The notes: generated by a model from the sequence alone, not told the origin. Shown: positions 36,593 to 48,299, counted from the stretch's first letter. The stretch is 64,000 bases of DNA from Sophora flavescens (GCA_030762895.1 CM061064.1:234576586-234640585); one strand, 5' to 3'. Made by a program: numbers and translations.

Positions 36593-39130
36593 TCAGTTGT
36601 AGTTATTGCATACGGCATGTAGGTTAAGATCATCCAGGGGTGCTTGAAAGTGTTGCTTACAAGCATGGCAAGTGATCTGAAGCATCGTTGAACTGATTTG
36701 CTTGATTGCATGCTGTTTCAACCCATATGCTTTTTCAAGTTCCGCTTGCGCTTGTTGTCGAATCCTCTTCGCGTTTGTGAACTCGAGCTCCGCTAATTCA
36801 ATCTGCGTCTTTGCCTGCTTCCTTGCCTCCTCCGCATACGCTTTCTCCGCCATTGCTATCCTCAACTCCTCACGTGCCTGCTCTTGAACCCTCACCGCCG
36901 CACGTGCATGCACACCCTCACCCTCACTGCTGTTGCTGCTCTCCTTTGGCGATGAGTTCCTGTTTGATTCATTTTTGTCGCTTGTTTCAGATGATCCAAT
37001 GGATAGCTGCAACTGTACTGTGGATGAATGGTTGTTGCCATCTATCTTAGGCGATGATAGAGATGCAGCAGCAACTACATCAATGGTGGCTGTGGAGAGC
37101 TGAAGGTCCAAGTTGGGGTGGATGAGTTTGTTGTTGTTCTTGGATGAGGTTTCAGCAGTGGCAATAATGGTAGTAGTAGGGTTGAAGAATGTGCGTTCTT
37201 CTGTTACTGTTACAAAAAGAGGGTTCTTGGGTATGACTAGAGTGGGTGGCCATGGAGCTGTGCTGAAATTGGTGTCGCTTGAAGGGCTTGGGCTCGAAGC
37301 TGTTCGAGACAAGCATGCAGCTGCTGCTGCTTGCCGTGTCTGCGGTTCTGCCCGTAGTCGCCCCATGTTGCAAGCATCTTGGTGCTCAATGAAACTCTCC
37401 ACCCTATATATACCAAAGAAGATAGAAAAAGAACTGGTATTCAATATAACTTTCAAAGCAATATTCAAAAAGGTGCATGATGAGTAACTTGGTTATGAAT
37501 AAGAGCATTCATGCATATATATAGAGTTAGAAGAAAGGTAACAAGAGAAAGAAAAAGTGGTTATAAAAGGTATCCATCCGTCCACTCCACTGGTTTTCAA
37601 ATGGTGGGGAGATGAGGTTCCAGTCCCACTAAATAAAGGTCGACAAACGCACACATGTCATTCTGAGATTTATACTAAGCTGGTCATTGAACAAATTAAT
37701 ATATATAATGTTAATGTTAATACTATATTTTTTTCTTTTTCGATCTATATCGAAAAGTATCCCACTGTCAATTTAAGATGGAGACTAATCTCCTGTGAAA
37801 ATTAGCTGAGATTTTTTTCATACCCAAGACTTCAAGACTTAAATCCGAGATCTTGATTAAAGGACGAGAAACTTTTAACCACTCTCTCAATGGTCATGTT
37901 AATACTATATACTTAATTAATAGAATAGATCATTACACAGAAATATATAGGAGGAGGTGTTCTAGTTGAAGGTATTGGAATGCCGGAAGGTGTTTCCGAA
38001 GTAAGGACCAAGACCAACGAAAGCTGAGCTTCGGGAACCGTGTTCCCCAACTGTCAATGAACAGTTTTTATTATAAATTTCTTTGGATTAAGGTTCCATC
38101 AGTCAAATATTAAACTTTTATTTATTAATTAATTTTTGTTTTAAACGACTGTAATGGGATTTCATCCCACTGTTTGATTAGTTAATCAATAAATTCCCTT
38201 TCTATAAAATTAAAAAAAAAAAGTCAAAAGCTAGCCAAGTATAAAAAGTTTTGCTAAATTGATAAACATGGGATGGGATGGTAAAAGCTAGAAAATATTG
38301 TTGAAGCACATAAAATAGAGAGAAAATTAAAAAGTGATGGAATTAAAGTTGATATAGATCTGCTTCTTTTAATTAGACATTTTATTAAGAATTAAAATGG
38401 TAGTGTAGTAAATGAAAATAATTAAGATGATGGAGTGAGTGTGCGAGTGATGACCTTGAGAAAACGCGGCCACAATCGCAAGAATGGCCTCTGGTGCCAC
38501 AGGTTTTGAGGTGTGCTTTGTAATCAGACTGCACTGCATAGCCTTTGGAGCATCTCTCACAGACCCATTGCTTATGGTTACTGTGTTTCCTCCTAAAGTG
38601 CTTCTTAATCCCAACAAGATCACCAAGGGCGTGGCATGGGTCGTGGTGCAAGCAAGAAGGCTCAGGGCACACGAACACTCTCTTCCTCACCACCGGCGTC
38701 TCCCTCTTCAACAGCTTCCACGGCACCTTGTGGCGGCGCCGGTGCATCTGAAGGTTCTGGTCCCTCTGGAATCCCTGGTTGCAGATCTCACAAACATAAC
38801 GATCTGATTCCAGTAACGTTTTCGGTGACAGGGACACCACTTCTGCATCTGGATCTGACCCCCAACACAATTAATTAAATAAATAATAATAAAACTGAAT
38901 CAATATTTAGCATCAAAGTATATATGTATGAATCCAATTAAATTAAACAATTAAGATAGATATTCAAAAAGTAAATAAATTAAAGCAAAATTTAATTAAT
39001 TAGGATGAATGAATCATGCACCTGGTGTTCCTGCAGGCCTTCTCTTCCTTTTATTAGAAGCAGCAGAACCATTCTCAGCGCATGAAAATGGGTCTGGCGA
39101 GGGAGATGGTGAGTTATTATTGGCTAACAT
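36593..39130 (-). CDS. INDETERMINATE-DOMAIN zinc-finger factor, SHOOT GRAVITROPISM 5 type
   Basis: Three exons, 39022-39130, 38455-38854 and 36593-37403, join in frame to 439 residues. The first follows ATG 39130, and both introns have GT-AG ends. A nuclear-localisation cluster KRKRRP lies at residues 27-32. Four IDD-type zinc fingers follow: finger 1 starts at C58 (CEICNQGFQRDQNLQMHRRR), finger 2 has the long CPEPSCLHHDP form, finger 3 starts CERCSKGY, and finger 4 has the CDCGRVFSR core completed across the second intron by VESFIEHQDAC. The C-terminus has an alanine/arginine/glutamate-rich predicted coiled coil and the ITCHACKQHFQAP motif, both typical of the IDD14/15/16 subgroup. In Arabidopsis that subgroup controls gravitropism, starch perception and auxin-linked organ shape. 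No lesion was seen. The subgroup is secure; strict SGR5 orthology is not. Confidence 0.94.
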
Positions 39131-40235
39131 GGGGAGGATTAATCTGGTACTAACTTGCAAATTGAGTGTTTGATATATATGTTATCGATCTCTTCTATGA
39201 TAACAATCTATATATGTTTGTGATAGAATCAGGCAAAGGAAGAGATCGTGAGAAGAAAATACAGCTAGCTACAAGGCGTAGCTAGGAGGAAGAGGAAGAC
39301 ATAGTGATAGAGAGGAACAAAGAAAAAGCTCTTTGTTTCTTCCTTTCGGTTACCTCAGCTTTCTTTTAGCTTTTAAACTTTCAGCTTTTCCAACAGCTTT
39401 GGGTTCCTCTCTTCTCTTCCTTCCAACCCTCATCTTCAAACACCTATTGTCTGTATAGCCCTTTACTTAATAGACTTTCAAAAAGAGTGACACCCAATCA
39501 CAAACCTCCAAACCTGATCCCACCATGGGCTCCAGAAGAAAAACATCCCCACAACGAAACAAAACCCTCTCATTATTTCATTATACAGTAAAAAATTTCA
39601 TTTGCATGCATAAATACATGCCAAGCCCCCAAAATACACACGTAACCTTCCTATTTTTGTCACTCTCTTCTCTCACTCCAACATCTCACGCACTCACCTT
39701 CCTATCTCTCTATTACAAGTTAAAAGGAAAGAGGAGGGGGTACATATATCTTAATCTTAATTAATTGACCATTCTACCCATACTAGTGGCCGTGCAGGAT
39801 CTCTAATAAATCTCACTTCAGGCAGCTTTTATAAAGGTGATCATGAGGATGTGAAGTCACCCTCAAGGGCATTCTCGTCAACGGGGTCATAATTTTTCCT
39901 GTCCAAGATGCTTTGCTTTTTGGTAAACTGGGGGCGTCACCTTAACAGTTGCAAGTTAAAATTGGCAACATTGTCTTTCTTGGTGAGCTTCGTAATGTTG
40001 GCACTATTGTTGATATATATACAGTGCTGCAATGACCATCATTTTACCTTGAGTTCAAGATGGGAGGGGCAACAAAAAGGGAAAAAAAGAACCATGTTAT
40101 CGCATAAATGCTATTGATGTCGCTCACTTTACCAGTACTGATTATACACTGTGAAAATATATAACACATTAATTAACTACACATTAACACTTACAATCAT
40201 CTACAAATTTATAACTTATTAGAGTTGTTTAATTC
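39131..40235. promoter_or_regulatory. Upstream region of the IDD gene
   Basis: About 1.1 kb between the IDD start codon and a solo LTR. The first 250 bases are GA-rich in minus orientation reading and probably transcribed leader. The short frames here have no family features, and no specific promoter motif is claimed. Confidence 0.4.
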
Positions 40236-41125
40236 TGTTCCTGTCGATTTTGTCAGGGTATGAACAATGAACTCTGGCTCGACGGAATAGTGGGGGTTTT
40301 GACGATTAAGCCTGACGGATTGAGATCTCCGCTCCTATGTATCCCGGTAGGGAATCAAAGCCTACGTAGTTCTAGGATTGTTGATGATGGTGAGTCTCCT
40401 AGAGAAGGCGTTCCGACGGTGGAACGAGGGCTTGGAGTGATTTACTGAGATTAGGGTTTTGCTGGGGTTTCTGCCTGGAAGGTGGCATCCCCCATCCCGA
40501 GCGCCCTAAGGCCCCTTTTATAAGCATATGGGGTAGTACTCCGTACGACATGTGATCCCTTCCCGGTCCGTTAGCGGATAATGCGGGACCTCCAATACTT
40601 TTGTGCCGCGTGTCCTTCTAGCAGATGTCCGTCCTTATTGCCGGGTAGCCCTAAGCGAGGTGTACTGTCCTGAGGGTAATTGAGTACATCTAGCGGGTAA
40701 GGTATGATGGTCGTTTGAGATACCCGGCCTCCGTCTGAGAGGCTAGTACCTCCTGTGGAATTGCCTATTGGTTCGAGTAAATAAGTTAGTCCTCTGTCGG
40801 GTTGGGTTTGACTGGGGCGACTCTCTCACCTTATGTGCCGGTTGATCGAGAGTTCTCTCTCGGATCTTCCTTTAGAGTTTGCTCAAGAGTGCTCTCTTCC
40901 TTTCCTCGGGAGATACCAGGATGGCCAGCTTGGCAGCAGAGACGTTTATGTGGCCAATTAGTCGGGTCTCTCGGCACTGTAGGGATATTCCCGAGAGTGG
41001 GCGATAAAGGGCGATTGACCGAGTGGGCTCAATGTTTTGGATCGAACGTTGATGGGTTGGGTCTAAAGTGATTGCGGGACACTACGTTCAACTGTATAAA
41101 CCGGGTTCTAACCCGTGGCAGGACA
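40236..41125. mobile_element. Solo LTR, 890 bp, TSD AATTC
   Basis: It starts TGTTCCTG and ends CAGGACA, an inverted terminal pair, with exact 5-bp duplications AATTC at 40231-40235 and 41126-41130. It is clearly more GC-rich than its flanks. No primer site or coding sequence adjoins it, so it is read as a solo LTR of an unnamed LTR retrotransposon. Confidence 0.82.
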
Positions 41126-41775
41126 AATTCCTTTTTTTTTATTATTAATCTCACACTGTCATATAGCTAATTTTTATGTTGGGCCTTTCTAACCCGTTCC
41201 TTTACACTACTTTAAGTAGGGATGGTAATGGGTAGGTCCGGATAAGGTACTATAGTAGTCGTCCCCATACCAAGTGTTTGAAAAAATTACCCGGACCTGG
41301 ACCGGCCTGGGTAGCAACTTTAGTACCCTTACTAGTACCCTCTGGGTACCTAAGTACCCGTACCCGCACCCATTACCCGCACTTATCTGTGAAAAGCAAT
41401 AAATAACAAAAGAAACATTATAACAATTAAAAAATTATTCAAAGGTCATTTAAATCTACTAATAAAACATTACAAAATATTTAAATAAATAATAAATCCA
41501 AAAAGGAATTATAGATACAACTAGGTTTAGAAATATAAGAGTCTTTCGATTAATTTTGTTTTAAATTGTGAATTACAAATAAAATTATTCATATTAGTAA
41601 TATAAATAAATAATTATATATACATATTTATATGTGCGGGTGCAGGACGGTGTGGGTACCATAGTACCCGTACCCGCATCCATGCTCATTCAAATTTATG
41701 GGTAATTACACGTATCCGATCCGGCCCCTTACCCATTGTGCGGGCGATTACCCAACCCATCGTGAATAATGGTCA

Positions 41776-41937
41776 TTTAGCGACCGAAAATAGTGACCGA
41801 ATTTTTAGGTTCCTTTTTGCGACCGAAATAGAGACCGATTGTAGGATCTACATGAAACAATGGTTAGAGTTGATTCTGCGACCGAAATAGCGACCGAAAT
41901 AGAGCGTAGCAGAGATATCGGTCGCTACTTCGGTCGC
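41776..41937. repeat. Left subterminal repeats of the CACTA element (outer part)
   Basis: Several copies of GCGACCGAAATAG-like words and their inverse, which in CACTA elements bind the TNP1/TNPA-type protein. The array is cut at 41937 by the retroelement and resumes at 47642. Confidence 0.85.
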
Positions 41938-43301
41938 TGATGAGTGTGATTTTACCTCATTTTTCATGTACATTTCTGCATGCATTTGCATATAGTTAGG
42001 CCAATTTAGTGTTGATTTTGTATAGTTTTTCCTTTGGAACGGATGAGGTGGTTTCTGTGTGTTGTTTTGCAGGATTTAATGGAAAAATGCCCAGAAATCA
42101 GCCTTGGTGGAGCTTGGATGAAAAAGAGCTTAAAAATGAAGAATATGAGCCAAACAGAGCCTATCACGGCCTGGCCGTGATGACCATCACGGTCATCACG
42201 GCCGTGATCAAGCAGAGAAGAAGGCAAAAGTCAGAGACTGTCACGGCCTGGCCGTGATGACCATCACGGCCGTGACCAACCAGAAAATGAGGGCTCGTGT
42301 CGCGAACACTTCTCTCGCCTCGCGAGAGTTAAAAACTTGAAGACACGCCCTGGACAGAAAGCGTCACGGCTTGGCCGTGATGGTCATCCACGGCCGTGAC
42401 GCGGCCCGATCTATAAATAAACCCGCACCGAATGCATTAGGGATCTCGCACTTGGAGGCGGCCGAGGTCAGGCCGGGAGAGGGTTTCTAACCAAAAAGGG
42501 GGCGTTTTCTGCTCTTGGATGGGGAGAAGATTGGAGGAAGCTTGTCTATGAGTGTTCTCCATCCCTTTTCTCATCCTATTTTGTATTTCCTTTTATCATG
42601 AGTAGTTAATCCCCCATTGTTGGGGTTAGATGTAACTTTTCTGAACTTAGTTGTATTGTGATGTGGTTGTTTAATACAAGTTTCTATTTCGTTATGAGTA
42701 TGTGATTCTGTGTTTAATGCTTTTCTTGGATTAGCTACCCATAGGAATGATATGTTGCTTTAATAGATGACTGAAAGGTTGGTGTTAAGGCATGCTCATG
42801 AATCATATGCCAAGTAGGTCAAGAATCTAGACATAGGTGTTGGCTGCTTGCAATCTTATAAGTCTTAACTTAATGCAAAATCTCAGGTTATTCCACCTAA
42901 GACATTAGGGTTTAATTTGGGGTTTTTAGGCTCAATGCACCTAAGACATTATGCTTGAGTACTTTAGAAAAGGCTTGATTGGCATAATTGAATTAGGACT
43001 TGTGTTAGAAACCATTTCATTGCAATTAAGGGAGGATTAGTGTAGTCTAACCCTGACAATTCTAGCCACATCCCTGTTTGCATACCAAGTGTTTGACAAA
43101 ATTCCAAAAAGACAAAAATATTTTATTTCTTTATTTTCCGTTCAATCTCTCAGACTTTATTTTAGTCTAGATAGTTGTTGAGCTTGCGAATTGGTAATTG
43201 ACAACCAATCCCTGTGGATACGATAACCGGTCTCACCACCGTATTACTTGATTGCGACGAGGTGCACTTGCCTTTATTTATATCTTAAAAATCACGCATC
43301 A
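41938..43301 (+). repeat. 5' LTR of the Athila-related element
   Basis: 1364 bases. Around 42158-42410 it holds several perfect or near-perfect palindromes of the type TCACGGCCTGGCCGTGA and ATCACGGCCGTGAT. A CTATAAATAAAC TATA-like site follows at 42410-42421, probably the core promoter. Confidence 0.92.
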
Positions 43302-43307
43302 AGTTTT

Positions 43308-43327
43308 TGGCACCGTTGCCGGGGATT
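43308..43327 (+). other. Primer-binding site of the Athila-related element
   Basis: TGGCACCGTTGCCGGGGATT lies six bases after the LTR end. It matches the 3' end of plant aspartate tRNA apart from one base in the family form TGGCGCCG. Confidence 0.85.
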
Positions 43328-43502
43328 GGCTTTGTCAATATCATTAGTAACAAATGAGACAACTAGTTTAGACAATTTTTTTTTTATTTTTTTTTGTATA
43401 TAACTGATATTTTTCTTTTGTCAGTTTTGTATATATTTGAATTTTTGTTTCTTTGATCTTGGGCTTAATTGTCTGTGAGGTGAAAATTGGTTTGGCAGGA
43501 TC

Positions 43503-44696
43503 ATGGACTATAATTATTATCAGCCATCTGATGCAGAATTGGAGATATCTGAGTTGCAGCTGCGGGTAGATATGCTGCAATTAGCCGTAAACATCCAACA
43601 AGTGAGTAATGAGCTGTCAAGGGCAACTCTCTCTCCTCCACCAGTGGTAGGTTATGCTGAATGGGGAAATCAATTTCCCAACACTTCCACTCCATGGTGG
43701 GGGAACCCTCCAAACAATACTTTGATGGATGAAGGGGAACATTGGGAATCTTCCACACCTTGGTATGATGAGCCATCCCCATTGGAAGTTGCTTGGGAGA
43801 ACTTCAAATCCGCATTCCCAGTCGAGGTTGAGCAACCTATCCCGGATAGTCAACCTCACTTAGAGGCTATTTTGGAGAACTTCATGGCAACAACAATGGA
43901 AGAATTAAAAAATCAAGAAGATACTATTCGAAGTCTCGGGGTACGTATTGAGGAACTCTCTAACCTTCTATCCGAAATGCCAAATGGGAACTTGATGGAT
44001 GATGATGAAGATGATGCAATGATGGATGAGGAGGAAGAAGAATTGGGAGCAACCGAGTCAAGAAGTGAAGACCCTGTTTTGGAGAACATAGTTGCACCAT
44101 TTCCCATTGAACCCTTGACTAAGGAACCTGAAAGGAAGAGGCAATTGGAGGACATCTATTTCACCTTGCTTGGAGATGATGAAAAACTTTTGGAATTAGA
44201 TGGTGCTATTGGTTCCTATGCATGTGTGGAATGTGATGGGAGAAACACTTGTGTGGTTTGTGCGGAGATTTCTGCATATTTGGAAGGTGATAGATTTGGC
44301 AATGCTGAGAGTGAAGATTGTACAGAAGCCAGAACAGCACCAATGATCCTCTCGAGTTGTTTGCCACCTCACATTTTAAAGCAGTCAACAATGGAGTTCA
44401 TGCCTCTGCCTGAGGTTGAACCCCATTTTTATTGGGAAGATTTTATTGATAAAGGGGTCAATCTTGACCCGAGAGGGAGTGAGAAATTCAACACATTTGG
44501 TGAGGTCACCATGATTTTCAAGAACTCACTCCCATATTTTTGCTGCAAACTGTGGGATCCGATTGAAGGATCTTACATGGTTAGCATCCCTTGGTCCTTA
44601 TACCACAGGTTATGGGATCCAGGTGGATGCTTCTTAATAAGTCAAGCTAGTGACGTTAAAGAAGCGCTTATTGGGAGGCAACCCAACTTCTCTTAA
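43503..44696 (+). CDS. Intact 397-residue protein of the non-autonomous retroelement
   Basis: A single uninterrupted frame from ATG 43503 to TAA, the only long frame in the element. Residues about 118-162 (LEAILENFMATTMEELKNQE and on to SEMPNG) resemble the linker at the end of Athila-type gag. An acidic run of Asp/Glu lies at about 166-182. Cysteines 241, 244, 250 and 253 form C-x2-C-x5-C-x2-C, a possible zinc-binding knuckle unlike the retroviral CCHC form. The C-terminus has several WDP/PWSLY motifs and ends in ALIGRQPNFS. No capsid major-homology region, protease, RT or integrase is present. The function is unknown. It could be a gag-derived accessory protein that lets the element use an autonomous partner; this is inference. 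Confidence 0.75.
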   Translation: MDYNYYQPSDAELEISELQLRVDMLQLAVNIQQVSNELSRATLSPPPVVGYAEWGNQFPNTSTPWWGNPPNNTLMDEGEHWESSTPWYDEPSPLEVAWENFKSAFPVEVEQPIPDSQPHLEAILENFMATTMEELKNQEDTIRSLGVRIEELSNLLSEMPNGNLMDDDEDDAMMDEEEEELGATESRSEDPVLENIVAPFPIEPLTKEPERKRQLEDIYFTLLGDDEKLLELDGAIGSYACVECDGRNTCVVCAEISAYLEGDRFGNAESEDCTEARTAPMILSSCLPPHILKQSTMEFMPLPEVEPHFYWEDFIDKGVNLDPRGSEKFNTFGEVTMIFKNSLPYFCCKLWDPIEGSYMVSIPWSLYHRLWDPGGCFLISQASDVKEALIGRQPNFS

Positions 44697-46282
44697 CCCT
44701 TCTCTTTAGTTAATTTTGTTTTTGCTTTAACCTCTTGAATAATTTGAGAAGCTCAAGAGGTTTGTTAATAATTCTGTTAAGTGTCTTCAGATTTCGAATA
44801 AAGGAAGGAGAAAAAGAGCAGGGAGAAACAAAGCCAAAAAGCATGTGAGCCAACACCCGCTACCGCCTCGGTAAGCCGTTCCAATTTTTGCTTTATTTTA
44901 TTTTTCTTCTACCCTCTCCAACTTGATTGTTTACATTGGGGACAATGTAAATCTTTAAGCTTGGGGTAGGGGTAATCTTTTTGCTTGCATTGTGAATATT
45001 GCATTCATATAGGCTTAAATTTGCATGATCGCATGATTCGGTTACCCCTGCTTAGATTGAGCTTATGATTGTGAGAACTAAGTGCCAATTAAATTGTGAT
45101 AGTGGATTTTTGAACCCAATTCTGTTTATTCTTGTGATATGGCTGCAAATGAATATGCTTGAGATGATCTTGGATAGTTGATGATTAGCATATGTTTCTT
45201 TAGACTTGTGTTTCTCACTGGTTCTTGAACTGATAAATGTGAGCTTTTGAGCCATTAGGGGGTACTCACTAAATCTGCCCCCGTTCTTTGTGTTGAGTGT
45301 TATTCCTCTTGGATGAATTTCTCTAGAACTTGACTTAAAACCATTTTAAAGCTTGAAATTTTTTTGAAAACATTTTTGAAAATGATTGAGGCAATAGGTA
45401 TTTTTCTGGCCTTCTGAGTTTTGAATGATGAAATGCTACCCCTTAGTTGCCCAATTTTGAGCCTGAATGAATAAAATGCTTTTCTTGGTACCTTGAAATA
45501 TATTGTTGAATGATGCTTGATAGGACCTTCTAAAGTATTACAAAAGGGTGAAAAAGGTAGTTGAAAGTTTGGGATAAGAATCAGAAAAAATATATAATAA
45601 TGGATTGAGTTGAAAAATCTCCTCTCTCAAAAAAAAAAAGAAAAAAAAAGAAAAAAAAAGAAAAAAAAAAGAAATAAAAATAGAGAGGGGGATGACAAAA
45701 AAGAAAGTGAGAAATAAAAGAAAAAGAAAGAAAAGAAAGGTGGAAAAATATATTGAAAACCCAAGAAGGTATTTTAGAAGGTGTCTTGTGTTGAAATGTT
45801 TGATACTTGGTTTAGCCTTTTGAAATATCCCTTTCTTGTTATAACCACCTAAAGATTAATCCCATAGCCACGTTACAACCAAATAAAGACCTCTTGATTC
45901 TTAGGTGTTTTCATAAATAAAGTGGAGATTTGGTTGATAGTCAAGCATATGGTAGGAATCATTCCTTGAGGAAAATGGAGCGAATTGTTATATATACTTG
46001 AACACTTGAGTGAGTGAGGCAAGAAAGAGAGCCAAGCAAATAAACAAGCTTGGGGTGAGCTACAAGTGAGCAAGAGTGCCCGAATCAGTGAGAATGTGAG
46101 TCTAGGAAACTTAAGCCTCTAATTGTATTTGAAGTGATTGTCTCTTCTTTGAATTGTTTGAATTGCCTATTGCTTGGATCATTTACTCGGGTTCTTGGTT
46201 CACTATCCATGCTTTGACTGTTTATCTCTTCTGGCCTTAGTTTTTGCTTGAGGACAAGCAAAGTCTTAAGCTTGGGGTGATT
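44697..46282 (+). other. 3' non-coding interior of the Athila-related element
   Basis: About 1.6 kb with no frame of note. It contains the conserved-looking CCCGCTACCGCC and GGGGACAATGTAAATC blocks and an A/G-rich run at about 45628-45745. It ends with the purine-rich tract TTAAGCTTGGGGTGATT next to the 3' LTR. Confidence 0.7.
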
Positions 46283-47641
46283 TGATGAGTGTGATTTTAC
46301 CTCATTTTTCATGTACATTTCTGCATGCATTTGCATATAGTTAGGCCAATTTAGTGTTGATTTTGTATAGTTTTTCCTTTGGAACGGATGAGGTGGTTTC
46401 TGTGTGTTGTTTTGCAGGATTTAATGGAAAAATGCCCAGAAATCAGCCTTGGTGGAGCTTGGATGAAAAAGAGCTTAAAAATGAAGAATATGAGCCAAAC
46501 AGAGCCTATCACGGCCTGGCCGTGATGACCATCACTACCGTGATCAAGCAGAGAAGAAGGCAAAAGTCAGAGACTGTCACGGCCTGGCCGTGATGACCAT
46601 CACGGCCGTGACCAACCAGAAAATGAGGGCTCGCGTCGCGAACACTTCTCTCGCCTCGTGAGAGTTAAAAACTTGAAGACACGCCCTGGACAGAAAGCAT
46701 CACGGCCTGGCCGTGATGGCTGTCACGGCCGTGACGCGGGCCTGATCTATAAATAAACCTGCACTGAACAGAATTAGGGATCTGCACTTGGAGGCAGGCT
46801 GAGGCTGGCGGCTGGAGAGGGTTTCTAACTAAAAAGGGGGGCGTTTTCTCTGCTCTTGGATGGGGAGAAGATTGGAGGAAGCTTGTCTATGAGTGTTCTC
46901 CATCCCTTTTCTCATCCTATTTTGTATTTCCTTTTATCATGAGTAGTTAATCCCCCATTGTTGGGGTTAGATGTAACTTTTCTGAACTTAGTTGTATTGT
47001 GATGTGGTTGTTTAATACAAGTTTCTATTTCGTTATGAGTATGTGATTCTGTGTTTAATGCTTTCCTTGGATTAGCTACCCATAGGAATGATATGTTGCT
47101 TTAATAGATGACTGAAAGGTTGGTGTTAAGGCATGCTCATGAATCATATGCCAAGTAGGTCAAGAATCTAGACATAGGTGTTGGCTGCTTGCAATCTTAT
47201 AAGTCTTAACTTAATGCAAAATCTCAGGTTATTCCACCTAAGACATTAGGGTTTAATTTGGGGTTTTAGGCTCAATGCACCTAAGACATTAGGCTTGAGT
47301 ACTTTAGAAAAGGCTTGATTGGCATAATTGAATTAGGACTTGTGTTAGAAACCATTTCATTGCAATTAAGGGAGGATTAGTGTAGTCTAACCCTGACAAT
47401 TCTAGCCACATCCCTGTTTGCATACCAAGTGTTTGACAAAATTCCAAAAAGACAAAAATATTTTATTTCTTTATTTTCCGTTCAATCTCTCAGACTTTAT
47501 TTTAGTCTAGATAGTTGTTGAGCTTGCGAATTGGTAATTGACAACCAATCCCTGTGGATACGATAACCGGTCTCACCACCATATTACTTGATTGCGACGA
47601 GGTGCACTTGCCTTTATTTATATCTTAAAAATCACGCATCA
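46283..47641 (+). repeat. 3' LTR of the Athila-related element
   Basis: A 1359-base copy of the 5' LTR. Differences by eye are few: a small gap and substitutions in the palindrome region (46512-46545), and scattered changes near 46720-46850. Confidence 0.92.
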
Positions 47642-47960
47642 GTCGCTAAACAAAGGAAAGTAAAAGTCAGAAATTTATGAATTGTTAGCGACCGAAATGG
47701 CGACCGAATTAAATGCAGCGGTCAAACTGTGTTTATATTAGCGACCGATTTATAAATCCGTCGCTAAATTTATGAATTCACACTTTAAACTTTATTTATA
47801 TTTGCGACCGATATTAATTCGGTCGCTAAATGGCGCGTTGAAAAAATAAAATTGCGCGTGTTAGCGACCGAAATTTAATTCGGTCGCTAAAATTACAAAT
47901 TCAAATTAAGACTAACCATATTAGCGACCGAATTAGCGACCGAATTAATTCGGTCGCTAA
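47642..47960. repeat. Left subterminal repeats of the CACTA element (inner part)
   Basis: The array resumes after the retroelement with TAGCGACCGAAAT and AATTCGGTCGCTAA in direct and inverted copies, several forming short hairpins. Confidence 0.88.
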
Positions 47961-48299
47961 AACTGAAATCCCTAAATTCGACAGAACCTCCTTCTTCCTC
48001 ATTTTTTCCGGCGTTTTCTCTCTCCCACCCACTGTTTCTCTCTTCTACGGCGCGCGCTCCGGCCACCTCAACACCCCAAGGCACCTCCGGTCGTCGTCAC
48101 CACCGTCATCTCCCCTCTGCTCAGGTAAGCTCTCCTCTACTCCATCTCTCTGTCTCATTGTCTCACTATGTCACTGTCTATCATTTCCCCCTCATTTCAG
48201 GGCTCATTCCGGTCACATTGCTCACACCACCACCACCACACCGCCCTCCCTCACACTGACCGAGGTAATTGCTTCTCTCGTTGTCTTTCTCTACATTGT

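Larger units (their letters stand above)
41938..47641 (+). mobile_element. Non-autonomous Athila-related LTR retroelement, TSD GTCGC
   Basis: LTRs 41938-43301 and 46283-47641 begin TGATGAGTGTGATTTT and end AAAATCACGCATCA, so their own termini form a long inverted pair. Exact duplications GTCGC flank the element (41933-41937, 47642-47646). An aspartate-tRNA-type primer site TGGCACCGTTGCCGGGGATT starts at 43308, as in the Athila/Tat lineage. The 2.98 kb interior holds one 397-codon frame and no pol. After it come a GGGAGGCAACCCAACTTC block, a GGGGACAATGTAAATCTT block and the purine-rich AAGCTTGGGGTGATTT before the 3' LTR. Near-identical LTRs suggest a young insertion. Confidence 0.93.

Noticed and set aside
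43501..44155. Minus-strand frames overlapping the 397-residue protein
   Set aside because: They are mirror frames of the plus-strand coding sequence with no family features.
41938..47641. Possibility that the GC palindromes and direct repeats mark a virus insertion
   Set aside because: Exact 5-bp duplications, primer site and purine tract identify an LTR retroelement; no viral gene is present.
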